The position numbers and the translations under genes are program-made. The notes below the pieces were generated by a model, which saw only the letters and a program-made list of their open reading frames with translations, did no database searches and was not told the DNA's origin. DNA of 64,000 nucleotides from Gaiellasilicea sp963763755 (GTDB lineage Bacteria; Actinomycetota; Thermoleophilia; Gaiellales; Gaiellaceae), in the NCBI GenBank assembly GCA_963763755.1, contig CAVXQE010000002.1:124001-188000 (forward strand), in the 5' to 3' direction. Within the stretch, counting starts at the first letter, position 1, and each line of letters starts with the position of its first letter. This document shows, piece after piece, positions 1-8,205 of this stretch.

Positions 1-60
1 GGTCGTTGCGGTCTTCCGGGCACGCGTGGTGCGCTCACCGGCCGTAGGCACTCGGGGCAC
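1..60 (-). CDS. N-terminus of an unidentified protein running off the left edge
   Basis: A GTG codon at 60 on the minus strand follows a strong ribosome binding site (AAAGGAGT at about 67-74, six bases away). The frame stays open to the window edge for 20 residues. The visible N-terminus is basic (VPRVPTAGERTTRARKTATT) and has no motif I recognise. A second open frame from an ATG at 131 also reaches the edge and contains a CPEC pair, so the true frame is not certain. The GTG frame is preferred only because of its ribosome binding site. Confidence 0.4.
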   Translation of the reverse strand, partial: MPRVPTAGERTTRARKTATT

Positions 61-176
61 GATTTACTCCTTTGTGTCAGCAGCGGGGTCGCGCGAAGAG
101 CTCCTCTAGCTCCTCGCGCGTGTATGCCCATTCGAGGGCGATGATTAACGGCCTGCAGGGTGGGAAAGCGGGATGG

Positions 177-1142
177 TTACGCCTGTTCCAGGGCACCGGC
201 GAGGTCGAGCCAGAGCTGATCGGCCGGCTCGAGGCCGACGGAGAGCCGCACCAGGCCCTCCGGGACGCGATCGCCTTCCCAGCGATGGCGCGTTTCGATG
301 GTCGACTGGACGCCGCCGAGGCTCGTGGCATTGACGATCAGCGTCGTCGCGGTCTCGACACGCCGCGCGCTCGCGCCATCAGCGGTGTCGAACGAGATCA
401 GTGCTCCGAATCCGGGATATCTCACCTTCGTCACGCTCTCGTGCTCCTCCAGCCGCTCTGCGAGGATCCTGGCCGTCTGGCTCTGGCGACTGACCCGGAC
501 CTCGAGCGTCTTCAGCCCGCGCACCAGAAGCCAGGCCGCGTCGGGCGCCGCGACGATCCCGGTGCGCGTTCTGAGCTCGTGCAGGCGGGCGGCGTGCTCG
601 GCGCTCTTGCAGACGACGGCGCCGAGCAGCACGTCGTGGTGGCCGGCGAGGTACTTCGTCGCCGAGTGGAGCACGATGTCGCAGCCGAGCTCGAGCGGGT
701 GCAGGTGCACCGGCGTCGCCGCGGTCGCGTCGCAGACGACGAGACCGGGATGCGCCACCGCCGCCTCGAAGTCCGGCATCGTCAGCAGCGGATTCGACGG
801 CGCCTCGATCCAGACGAGGTCGGCGCCCGGGGGCGGCGGCCCGGTCTGGTCGAACAGGACGTGCTGGAGGCCCCAGCGCTCGAGCTCTCCGAAGAGAACG
901 CCGGTTCCGTAGTAGGCGTCCTCCGCGAGCGCGATCGTCGAGCCGGGCGAGAGCAGCGCCAGGACGAGCGCCGTCTCGGCACCCATGCCCGATGAGAACA
1001 GAAGCGCATCGCCGCCCTCGAGCTCCCCGAGCGCGCGCTCCGCCTCGACTCCGATCGGGTGTGCGTTCCGCGCGTAGTGGAACGGCCCCGGCTCGCCGTC
1101 GACGTAGGGCCAGGTCGTCGAGCGGTCGAGGGGCGGCTCCAT
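177..1142 (-). CDS. Cys/Met-metabolism PLP-dependent enzyme (cystathionine gamma-synthase/lyase family)
   Basis: This 321-residue cytosolic enzyme belongs to the trans-sulfuration family, which carries out beta/gamma elimination or replacement on cystathionine, O-acyl-homoserine or related substrates. The pyridoxal-phosphate lysine lies in the SATKY motif (HSATKYLAGHHD, about residue 160). The FSSGMGAETALV segment is the phosphate-binding Gly-rich region near residue 50, and APSNP precedes the cofactor aspartate. The protein is shorter than the usual ~380 residues because it starts at the PPLDRSTTW segment and lacks the usual N-terminal extension. The ATG at 1142 is 27 bp from the divergent carboxylase gene. 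Synthase, gamma-lyase and beta-lyase cannot be told apart from sequence alone. Confidence 0.85.
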   Translation of the reverse strand: MEPPLDRSTTWPYVDGEPGPFHYARNAHPIGVEAERALGELEGGDALLFSSGMGAETALVLALLSPGSTIALAEDAYYGTGVLFGELERWGLQHVLFDQTGPPPPGADLVWIEAPSNPLLTMPDFEAAVAHPGLVVCDATAATPVHLHPLELGCDIVLHSATKYLAGHHDVLLGAVVCKSAEHAARLHELRTRTGIVAAPDAAWLLVRGLKTLEVRVSRQSQTARILAERLEEHESVTKVRYPGFGALISFDTADGASARRVETATTLIVNATSLGGVQSTIETRHRWEGDRVPEGLVRLSVGLEPADQLWLDLAGALEQA

Positions 1143-1169
1143 TCAGGCGATCGATTAGGCTGGGCGGCC

Positions 1170-2735
1170 ATGGCCGAGACCCACGACACCACCGCCGCCA
1201 AGCTGGCCTGGCTGCAGGAGCTCTCCGAGCAGGCGGCGCACGCGGGGAACGAGAAGTCCGTCGCTCGCCAGCGGGAGCGGGGGAAGCTGCTGGCGCGCGA
1301 GCGCGTCGAGAAGCTGCTCGACCCCGGCTCGTTCGTCGAGCTCGACCGCTACGTGCGTCATCGCAATCCGGACTTCGACTCGATGGCGAACCGGCCGTAC
1401 GGCGACGCGGTCGTCACCGGCTACGGCGAGATCCTCGGACGCAAGGTCTTCGTCTTCTCGCAGGACTTCACCGTCTTCGGCGGCTCGCTCTCCGAGGTGT
1501 TCGCCGAGAAGATCTGCAAGGTGATGGACATGGCCGTCAAGTACGGCTGCCCGGTGATCGGGATCAACGACTCCGGCGGCGCGCGGATCCAGGAAGGCGT
1601 CGTCTCGCTCGCGGGCTACGCCGAGATCTTCTGGCGGAACGTGCAGGCGTCCGGTGTCGTGCCGCAGATCTCGCTCGTGCTCGGGCCCTGCGCCGGCGGC
1701 GCCGTCTACTCACCGGCGATCACCGACTTCGTGCTGATGGCCGAGGAGTCGTCGTACATGTTCATCACCGGCCCCGACGTGGTGAAGACGGTGACCGGGG
1801 AGGAGGTGTCTTTCGAGGAGCTGGGAGGCGCAGCGACGCACGCGTCGAGGTCGGGGGTCGCGCACTTCACGGCAGCAGACGAGGAGGCGTGCCTCGAGGA
1901 CGCGCGCTACCTGCTCTCGTTCCTGCCCCAGAACAATCTCGAGCGCGCGCCGTACGCCGCTCCGTCCGATCCGGTCGACCGCGAGGAGGCGGAGCTGGAC
2001 ACGTTCGTCCCGGACGAGGCCACGAAGCCGTACGACATGAAGCAGGTGATCGCGAAGGTCGTCGACGACGCCGAGTTCCTCGAGGTGCAGCCGCACTTCG
2101 CCGAGAACATCGTCTGCGGGTTCGCGCGGCTCGGCGGCCATTCGGTCGGAGTCGTGGGCAACCAGCCGGCGGCGCTCGCGGGCGTGCTCGACATCGACGC
2201 GTCGGTGAAGGCGGCCCGGTTCGTCCGCACGTGCGATGCGTTCAACATCCCGCTCGTCACCTTCGTCGACGTCCCCGGCTTCCTGCCGGGAACCGAGCAG
2301 GAGTGGGGTGGGATCATCCGGCACGGCGCGAAGCTCCTCTACGCCTACGCGGAGGCGACGGTGCCGAAGCTGACGGTGATCACCCGCAAGGCGTACGGCG
2401 GCGCATACGACGTCATGAGCTCGAAGCACATCCGCGCCGACTTCAACGTCGCGTGGCCGACCGCGGAGGTGGCGGTCATGGGGCCGGAGGGCGCGGTCAA
2501 CATCATCTTCCGCAAGGAACTCGAGGACGCAGCCGATCCGGAGGCGCGCCGTTCGGAGCTGATCGCCGACTACAAGGAGCGCTTCGCGAACCCGTACCAC
2601 GCGGCCGAGCGGGGCTACGTCGACGAGGTGATCGAGCCGCGCCGGACGCGGCCGATCCTGATCTCTGCGCTCGAGGTCTCGCTGACGAAGCGCGAGCCGC
2701 GGCCAAAGCGCAAGCACGGCAACATCCCGCTCTAG
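1170..2735 (+). CDS. pccB: Acyl-CoA carboxylase carboxyltransferase (beta) subunit, propionyl/acetyl-CoA type
   Basis: This 521-residue subunit transfers the carboxyl group from carboxybiotin to propionyl-CoA or acetyl-CoA. It carries both crotonase-like halves: the N-terminal part has GINDSGGARIQEG and GPCAGGAVYSPA, which form an acyl-CoA oxyanion hole, and the C-terminal part has VPGFLPG, RKAYGGAYDVM and WPTAEVAVMGPEGAV. The length is typical of actinobacterial AccD/PccB. The start is the ATG at 1170 (MAETHDTT); the open frame extends upstream but would overlap the divergent PLP-enzyme gene. Its partners are the epsilon-like peptide at 7855 and the biotin carboxylase/BCCP subunit at 8764, so the complex is encoded at dispersed sites in the same neighbourhood. 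Substrate specificity is not resolved by sequence. Confidence 0.93.
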   Translation: MAETHDTTAAKLAWLQELSEQAAHAGNEKSVARQRERGKLLARERVEKLLDPGSFVELDRYVRHRNPDFDSMANRPYGDAVVTGYGEILGRKVFVFSQDFTVFGGSLSEVFAEKICKVMDMAVKYGCPVIGINDSGGARIQEGVVSLAGYAEIFWRNVQASGVVPQISLVLGPCAGGAVYSPAITDFVLMAEESSYMFITGPDVVKTVTGEEVSFEELGGAATHASRSGVAHFTAADEEACLEDARYLLSFLPQNNLERAPYAAPSDPVDREEAELDTFVPDEATKPYDMKQVIAKVVDDAEFLEVQPHFAENIVCGFARLGGHSVGVVGNQPAALAGVLDIDASVKAARFVRTCDAFNIPLVTFVDVPGFLPGTEQEWGGIIRHGAKLLYAYAEATVPKLTVITRKAYGGAYDVMSSKHIRADFNVAWPTAEVAVMGPEGAVNIIFRKELEDAADPEARRSELIADYKERFANPYHAAERGYVDEVIEPRRTRPILISALEVSLTKREPRPKRKHGNIPL

Positions 2736-2788
2736 CGCCTGCCGCGAAAGTTACGCCCAAAGATCCACCCGTCGAACGACGCCTTTCG

Positions 2789-2821
2789 GGACACGTCCGG
2801 GGACAGTCCCCGGACGTGTCC
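2789..2821. repeat. Perfect 15-bp inverted repeat (REP-like palindrome or terminator)
   Basis: Two perfectly complementary 15-base arms, GGACACGTCCGGGGA (2789-2803) and TCCCCGGACGTGTCC (2807-2821), flank a 3-base CAG loop. It sits 50 bp after the carboxylase beta gene and about 50 bp before the HTH-TOBE regulator. No T-run follows, so it is not a classical intrinsic terminator. The form resembles the extragenic REP palindromes common in high-GC genomes. A partial echo (GAGACGTGTCTG) follows within 20 bases. Confidence 0.75.
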
Positions 2822-2866
2822 GCGGGAGACGTGTCTGTTGCGGGCGGGTGCGCGATTTCGTATCGT

Positions 2867-2881
2867 CTAGGCAATGCCTAG
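2867..2881. promoter_or_regulatory. Palindromic operator candidate across the regulator start codon
   Basis: CTAGGCA-A-TGCCTAG is a perfect 15-bp palindrome with 7-base arms around a central A. The ATG of the HTH-TOBE gene (2874) lies at its centre. CTAG is rare in this high-GC sequence, which makes the palindrome stand out. Binding by the encoded regulator here would block its own initiation. Autoregulation is an inference. Confidence 0.5.
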
Positions 2882-3251
2882 GCAGACTCTTTCGGCTGCG
2901 GCGGCTGCGCGGGCGCTCGGGATCAGCGTCGAGACGCTCCGCCGCTGGGATCGCGACGGCAAGATCCGCGTCGAACGCGACTCGGCGAACCGGCGTGTCG
3001 TACCGGCATCCGAGGTCGAGCGGCTGCGCGGCCCCGTCGGCGACGAGACGCTCTCGGCCCGGAATCGCTTCCGCGGCGTCGTTCGCTCGGTGGTGGTCGA
3101 CGGTCTCATCGCACGAGTCGAGATCGACGTCACCGAACCGTCCCGCGTCGTCGCAATCGTGACGCGCGAGTCGGTCGCGGAGCTCGGGCTCCATCCCGGC
3201 ATGAGCGCCGCCGGGGTCGTCAAGTCGACGTCCGTGATGGTGGAGCTGTGA
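2874..3251 (+). CDS. Molybdate-type regulator: MerR-like HTH plus TOBE/Mop domain
   Basis: The 125-residue protein has an N-terminal winged helix of the excisionase/MerR kind (ARALGISVETLRRWDRDGKI, residues ~10-30, followed by RRVVPASEVERL). A single TOBE/Mop ligand-binding domain follows (NRFRGVVRSVVVDGLIARVEI ... VTRESVAELGLHPGMSAAGVVKSTSVMV, ~65-125), as used for molybdate or tungstate binding. It overlaps modA by four bases, so it is the first gene of the mod operon and probably senses cytoplasmic molybdate to control uptake. It is not a classical ModE, which pairs a LysR-type HTH with two Mop domains. A palindrome overlaps its start codon. Confidence 0.85.
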   Translation: MPRQTLSAAAAARALGISVETLRRWDRDGKIRVERDSANRRVVPASEVERLRGPVGDETLSARNRFRGVVRSVVVDGLIARVEIDVTEPSRVVAIVTRESVAELGLHPGMSAAGVVKSTSVMVEL

Positions 3252-3982
3252 GACGGGGCCTTGCCTTCGGGGCAGTTCTTGTCGCGGTGGTCGCCATCGG
3301 CACCGGCTTCACGTCGAGCCGTGCCGAAGGGCCCGCCACCGTGTACGCGGCCGCCTCGCTCACGGACGTCTTTCCGAAAGTCTCGCCGTCGTCCCGCTTC
3401 CAGTTCGCGGGCTCGAACCAGCTGGCGTTCCAGATCACACGCGGCGCGCCGGCCGACGTTTTCGCCTCGGCGAGCCCGATCTACACGCAGGACCTCTACC
3501 GCAACGGTCTCGTCGGGAAGCCGCGCACGTTTGCGACGAACTCGCTCGTTCTCGCGGTGCCGCGCTCGAACCCGGCGAAGATCCACAGCGTCTTCGATCT
3601 GGCGAAGCGACCGAAGCTGAAGCTCGTCGTCGCGGGCCAGAAAGTGCCGATCGGCCTCTACACGCGCGAGGTGCTGAAGCGGCTTGGCCTCCTGCGGTTC
3701 TGCGGAAGGCCGTCAGCCAGGAACCGGACGTCAAGGGGATCGTCGGCAAGCTCGCGCTCGGCGAAGCTGATGCCGGCTTCGTCTACGCGACCGATGTCCG
3801 CGCCGCCTCGTCGCGGTTGGTCGCGAATCCCGCTGCCAAAGCGGTCGCAGCCGACCGTTCGGTACGAGGTCGCCGTCGTGACGGGGTCGAACAATCGAGA
3901 GAGCGCGCTCGAGTTCGTCGCCGACCTGCTCAGCACCGACGGCAGGCGCGAGCTGGCGAAAGCCGGCTTCGGGCTCCCGTGA
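3248..3982 (+). CDS. modA: ModA, molybdate-binding lipoprotein/periplasmic protein (two compensating frameshifts)
   Basis: Substrate-binding protein of a molybdate ABC importer. The GTG at 3248 overlaps the regulator stop. A signal-like hydrophobic N-terminus (LAFGAVLVAVVAIGTGF) is followed by the family signature VYAAASLTDVFPKV and GSNQLAFQITRGAPADVFASAS, which ligate the oxyanion. The reading frame slips near 3690 and returns near 3865. Between these points the expected sequence (KAVSQEPDVKGIVGKLALGE, then ADAGFVYATDVRA) is present in another frame, and the C-terminus (VTGSNNRESALEFVADLLST) is back in the original frame. The total length (~245 residues) is normal. The breaks are most likely sequence errors. 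Confidence 0.88.
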   Translation: MRRGLAFGAVLVAVVAIGTGFTSSRAEGPATVYAAASLTDVFPKVSPSSRFQFAGSNQLAFQITRGAPADVFASASPIYTQDLYRNGLVGKPRTFATNSLVLAVPRSNPAKIHSVFDLAKRPKLKLVVAGQKVPIGLYTREVLKRLGLLRFCGRPSARNRTSRGSSASSRSAKLMPASSTRPMSAPPRRGWSRIPLPKRSQPTVRYEVAVVTGSNNRESALEFVADLLSTDGRRELAKAGFGLP

Positions 3983-4809
3983 GAAAGTCCCGTTCGGGCG
4001 GTCGCTCGCGGTCGCGACGGCGATCGCCCTCTCGTTCCTCATTCTCCCGATCGTCGCGATCTTCCTCCAGATCCCGCTGGGCCGAGCTGCATCGACGGCA
4101 TGACGGCTCCGGCCGCCGTCGATGCGCTGGTCGTGACGCTGAAGACGAACGCTGATCGCGAACGCCCTGATCCTGCTCTTCGGTACACCGACGGCGTATC
4201 TGATCGCGACTCGCTCACTTCCGCGCCCGCGCACTTCTCGTGACCGCGGTCGAGTTGCCGCTCGTGCTGCCGCCGGCGGTCGCGGGGATCGGACTCCTCG
4301 CTGCGTTCGGACGGATCGGCCTGCTCGGCGGCACGCTCGAAGTTCTTCGGGCTCGAGATCGCGTTCACCCAGGTCGCGGTCGTCATGGCGGTGATGTTCG
4401 TCGCGAGCCCGTTCTACCTTCGCGCCGGCATCTCCGCCTTCGAGGCCGTCGACGCCTCGCTGACCGGGGCTGCCCGGACGCTGGGCGCCGGTCCCGGACG
4501 AACGTTCTTCCGCGTCGCGCTGCCGCTGCGGCCGGAGGTCTCGGCGGCGGCTGGGCGCTCGCGTTCGCCCGCGGAATCGGCGAGTTCGGTGCGACGATCA
4601 TGTTCGCCGGCTCTCTCCAGGGTGTCACGCAGACGCTCTCGCTCGCGGTCTACGAGCAGTTCGACGTCGACTTCGACGTCGCGCTCGCGATCGGCGCCGA
4701 ACTCGTGGTCGTCAGCGCCGCGATCCTCCTCGCCGTCAAGCTCGTGCCCTCATGGACAAGCTCAACCTCCACCTCGACCACCCTCTCCGCTCCTTCCGCC
4801 TCTCGCTAG
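3980..4809 (+). CDS. modB: ModB, molybdate ABC transporter permease (several frameshifts)
   Basis: Membrane permease of the molybdate importer, split over at least four frames. Recognisable pieces in order are FGRSLAVATAIALSFLILPI with VAIFLQIPLGRAAS (first membrane helix, ~3995-4090), LIANALILLFGTPTAYLIATR (~4150-4210), VELPLVLPPAVAGIGLLAAF (~4250), then AVDASLTGAARTLGAGPGRT, the EAA-type loop that contacts ModC (~4445-4500), and GIGEFGATIMFAGSLQGVTQ (~4570-4640). The start is probably the GTG at 3980, overlapping the modA stop, with a slip just after it. The end overlaps the modC start by 58 bases. All pieces lie in the right order, so one intact gene damaged by indels is the simplest reading. 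Confidence 0.8.
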
Positions 4810-5789
4810 ACCTCGAGCTCGGGCGGGAGACGCTCGCGCTCGTCGGACCGTCGGGAGCGGGGAAGTCGAGCGTGCTGCGCGTCGATCGCGGGGCTGCTTC
4901 GGCCCGGAGCACGGCCGCGTCGCGCTCGGAGCGGAGGCCTGGCTCGACACCGCGACCGGGATCGACCTTCCGCCGGAGCGCCGCTCGGTCGGGCTCGTCT
5001 TCCAGGAGTACGCGCTCTTCCCGCACCTCGACGTCCGTCGCAACGTTGCCTTCGGCGGCCGAGAGCGAGTCGACGACGCTGCTCGAGCGCTTTCGGATCT
5101 CGCATCTCGCCGGCGCCCGCCCCGGCGACCTCTCGGGTGGCGAGCGGCAACGTGTCGCACTCGCGCGGGCGCTCGCGCGCGACCCGGCAGTCCTCCTGCT
5201 CGACGAGCCGCTCTCGGCATTCGACACGCACACCCGCGGCGTCGTCCGGAGCGAGCTCACCGAGCTGCTGGCGCGAGCTGCGGCTGCCGACGCTGCTCGT
5301 CACCCACGACTTCGAGGATGCGGCGGCGCTCGCGGATCGCGTTGGCGTGATCGTCGAAGGCCGGATCCTCCAGCTCGGGAGCGCTGCCGAGCTGCTCGCC
5401 GCCCCGGCTGACGCATTCGTGGCGAGCTTCACCGGCGCGAATCTGCTGCACGGAATCGCACGACCGGGCGCCGACGGCCTGACGGAGGTCGTACTCGACG
5501 CCGGCGGCTCCGCCTTCACGACCGATGCGGGGGAGGGGAGGGTCGGCCTGGCCGTCTATCCCTGGGAGATCTCCGTCGCCCGCGCCGTACCTGCGGACTC
5601 CGCCGTGAACCACGTGCAGGGCAACGTGCGCTCGCTCGTCGCGACTGGGAAATCGCGTCCGCGTGCGGGTCGGTCCGCTCGACGGCGGAGGTGACGGCGG
5701 CCTCGGCGGATCGACTCGCTCTCGCCGAAGGCGACACGGTGATCGCCTCGTTCAAGGCGACCGCGGCCCGGCTCCTGTCGCTCGAGTAG
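4752..5789 (+). CDS. modC: ModC, molybdate ABC transporter ATP-binding protein with TOBE domain (frameshifted)
   Basis: ATPase of the molybdate importer. Walker A is GPSGAGKSS (~residue 33-41), the Q-loop region is GLVFQEYALFPHL, the signature is DLSGGERQRVALARAL, Walker B is VLLLDEPLSAFD and the switch His is in LLVTHDFEDAAAL. A C-terminal TOBE half follows (EVTAASADRLALAEGDTVIA near 5700-5760). The frame breaks after Walker A (~4880; one inserted base restores LRSIAGLLRPEHG), near 5080, 5265 and 5640. The ATG at 4752 lies inside the modB 3' end. The length of about 345 residues is normal for ModC. Confidence 0.85.
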
Positions 5790-5793
5790 AGGA

Positions 5794-7601
5794 CTACGCG
5801 GAGACGGCAGCGACCGGCCAGGCGGCGCCGATGCCGAGCTCGTCGGCGAGCGCAGCCACGATCTCCGGATCGAACTGCGTGCCCGAGCAGCGGGCCAGTT
5901 CGGCGATCGCCTCGTCGTCGGACAGCCGGCCGCGATAGACCCGGTCCGACGTCATGGCGTCGTAGGCGTCGGCGACGAAGATGATCCTGGCGCCGAGCGG
6001 AATGTCGTCCCCGCTGACCCCATCCGGGTAGCCGGAGCCGTCCCAGCGCTCGTGGTGGTGCAGCACCCAGTCGGCGACCGGATCGACCCCGAGGCTCTCG
6101 AGCATGCGGAAGCCGATCTGCGGGTGGCGCTCGAGCACCAGGCGCTCCGTCTCCGAGAGCGGGCCGGGCTTGCGGAGGATCTCCTCCGGGATCGCCAGCT
6201 TGCCAAGGTCGTGCAGGCTGCCGGCAAGCCGTGTCAGCTCGACCTGCTCGCGATCGACCCCGAGGCGGGTTGCGATCCGGGCCGCCAGGTCGGCAACCCG
6301 CTCGGAGTGCGAGCCGGTGTACGCGTCGCGCGCGTCCACCGCCTTGGCGAGGCTCGCGGCGGCACGGAAGCGCGCGGCGCGGTCGGGCCCGGCGGCGAGC
6401 CGCTTCAGCTCGGCGATCTCGACCACGTCGGGCCGGTAGACGCGCACCTGGTTCTTGCCGTATTCCTTCGCCCAGTAGAGCGCGCTGTCGGCGCGCCGCA
6501 CGAGCTCGTCCCTGCTCAGCTCTTCCTCCGGCACGGTCGCGATGCCTGCGCTGATCGTGATCGGGCCGGCGGGCTCGAACTCGACCGCTGCGATCCGCTC
6601 GATGATCGCCTCAGCTGCCATCCGCGAACCTTCCTCGTCGCGCCCGGGGAGCAGGATCGCGAACTCGTCACCGCCGAGCCGGAAGGCCTCGCCACCCTGG
6701 CCGGAGGTTCGTTGCCAGCTGTGCAAGCACCTTGTCGCCGCCCGGGTGGCCGAAGCGGTCGTTGATCCGCTTGAAATCGTCGATGTCCACGAGGCACAGG
6801 CTGAGCGGGTAGCCCTGCGCGCTGGAGTCTGCGATCTCGCGCTCCAGCCGGTCGTGAAAGTGTCGGTGGTTCCCGAGCCCGGTCAGCGGGTCGGTGAGCG
6901 CGAGCCTCATCGCTCGCAGCTCGCGGAACGTGGAGCGCTGGTAGAGCGCAATCGCCAGCAGCGGCCCCACGAGCGCTGCAGAGAGGAACGGCGAGCGCTG
7001 CCAGAGCACGACGAGCATCAGCGCGGCGGACGACATCAGCGCGAACGGGCAGGATCGTGATCTCGAGGCTCGTTCGCGCGACGTCGAGGAACGGCTTCCG
7101 CGCGCTGACCCCGACGACGAGGCTGATCAGCACGAGGTTGACGCCGAAGTGCGCGAGCGCGGCGACGACGACCTGGGCGAGGACGAGGATCGCATCGTCG
7201 CCGCGAAGCGGCGCGATCGCGAGACCCGCAACGACGGACGCGATGGACAGCACCGATGCGTTGTAGGCCACCCTGATCGGCGGCCGGTGCTCGAGCAGTT
7301 GCATGATCGGCGCGGCGAACCCGACGATCACGCCGGCCTGCCAGCCGTAGAGCACGATGGCCGCGGTACAGAAGACAAAGCCGAGCGAGACGCCGCCGGT
7401 GTCGATGCCGTCGAGCGGGACCGGGTAACGCTCGGCGAGCGTCGAGGCCGCGAGCAGGCCGGCGATCCCCGCGAGCGTCATCGCGTCGCGTGGATTGACG
7501 GCGAACGAGATCGCGGCCGCCGCGGCGACCGCGAAACCCAGCAACCCCACCGGCAGAACAACCGCCGCGAGCCGCGGAGGCATTTTTGCCCCCATGCTCA
7601 C
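5794..7601 (-). CDS. Membrane GGDEF plus HD-GYP cyclic-di-GMP signalling protein (two frameshifts)
   Basis: About 600 residues. The N-terminal half is a multi-helix membrane sensor with at least six hydrophobic segments (for example VSLGFVFCTAAIVLYGW and LAQVVVAALAHFGVNLVLIS). It is followed by a GGDEF diguanylate cyclase domain starting at LALTDPLTGLGNHRHF, with an intact active site FRLGGDEFAILLPG (~6680). A C-terminal HD-GYP phosphodiesterase domain has HDLGKLAIPEEIL, HHERWDGSGYPDG and VADAYDAM, all metal ligands visible. The protein could therefore both make and hydrolyse cyclic-di-GMP. Frame slips near 7050 and 6715 separate the three parts. The start is GTG 7601 or ATG 7595, 10 bp after a small Trp-rich peptide gene. 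The end converges on modC, with 4 bp between the two stops. Confidence 0.88.
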
Positions 7602-7611
7602 AGCGCGCGTC

Positions 7612-7719
7612 CTACCAGCCCCAGTTGAAAAGTTCCCAACCCCAGTTCCCCAGGGCCAGCGAGAGACTCACGATCGTGACCAGCACCGCCGCAAGTCGAG
7701 CATTCTTCCATTGCAACAT
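7612..7719 (-). CDS. 35-residue Trp-rich single-span membrane peptide
   Basis: An ATG at 7719 sits seven bases from a strong ribosome binding site (AGGAGGGG at ~7724-7731). The peptide has a short basic head (MLQWKNAR), one hydrophobic segment (LAAVLVTIVSLSLALG, residues 9-24), and a tail in which NWGW occurs twice (residues 25-28 and 32-35, separated by ELF). It ends directly after the second NWGW. The stop is 10 bp before the start of the GGDEF/HD-GYP gene on the same strand, so co-transcription is likely. I know of no family for it. The strong ribosome binding site, membrane helix and repeated motif argue for a real gene. Function is unknown; a membrane partner or regulator of the downstream protein is an inference. 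Confidence 0.65.
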   Translation of the reverse strand: MLQWKNARLAAVLVTIVSLSLALGNWGWELFNWGW

Positions 7720-7854
7720 GATTCCCCTCCTACACCGCAAAACATGGACGCCAACAGACCCGGGATTCTGAACCTCACGCCAACGCAAATAATCCCTCGA
7801 AAAGGTGATTTCACGTGATCCGAGTTACAAAGGAGGTCGGAGTAGGCTTCGATC

Positions 7855-8001
7855 GTGCGCGTCACGATCGAGCCGGAACCGCCCGAGCAGGAGCGTCAGG
7901 CGATCGTCGCGGCCCTTGCCGCGGGCGAGGGGGACGACCTCGGCAGCTGGTCGCAGGCGGCGCTCGAGGAGGGCGTCGAGGAAGCCGACCTCGACCCGTA
8001 A
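7855..8001 (+). CDS. Acyl-CoA carboxylase epsilon-like small subunit
   Basis: 48 residues from GTG 7855. The pattern IEPEPPEQERQAIVAALAAG, then an acidic linker and SWSQAALEEGV, matches the small epsilon-type subunits that stabilise actinobacterial acyl-CoA carboxylase complexes (an E-x-x-A-I-x-A-A-L helix followed by W and an A-L helix). A ribosome binding site (AAAGGAGGT, 7829-7837) lies somewhat far upstream, so a slightly different start is possible. The gene lies between the beta (1170) and alpha (8764) carboxylase genes, which fits the assignment. Peptides of this class are short and diverse, so the family call is probable rather than certain. Confidence 0.6.
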   Translation: MRVTIEPEPPEQERQAIVAALAAGEGDDLGSWSQAALEEGVEEADLDP

Positions 8002-8034
8002 CCACACAGCGGCCGCAGCCGTTGAACGAGCACT

Positions 8035-8205
8035 ATGTGCTGCCGCTGTGGAGACCATCCAGCCCGTTCCGCCGAAGAGCCCTTCTGCCCGATCTGCGTG
8101 ATCTCGATCAAGGTGGAGGTCGCTCGAGGACTCACCCAGCTCGCCGGCTACCTGGCTGCCTGGGCGGCCTTCAGCGAGTGGTGCGACTCGCGTCAGCCCG
8201 CCTAG
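8035..8205 (+). CDS. 56-residue putative zinc-binding mini-protein
   Basis: ATG 8035 to TAG 8203-8205. The N-terminal half carries CCRCGD (Cys 2, 3, 5) and CPIC (Cys 18, 21), a treble-clef or zinc-ribbon-like arrangement. The C-terminal half is an amphipathic helix (VEVARGLTQLAGYLAAWAAF) ending in EWC. It starts 33 bp after the epsilon-like gene, so they probably share a transcript. Its stop interlocks with the stop of pgsA on the other strand (CTAG). The family was not identified. Metal binding is inferred from the Cys spacing. Confidence 0.6.
   Translation: MCCRCGDHPARSAEEPFCPICVISIKVEVARGLTQLAGYLAAWAAFSEWCDSRQPA

Noticed and set aside
992..2881. A 629-residue Arg-rich open frame overlapping the carboxylase beta gene
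   Set aside because: It is a GC-driven shadow frame; the composition is dominated by Arg, Ala and Gly and the real gene is in another frame.
7668..7865. A 65-residue minus-strand frame overlapping the Trp-rich peptide gene
   Set aside because: It overlaps the strong ribosome binding site and the better-supported 35-residue gene and has no feature of its own.
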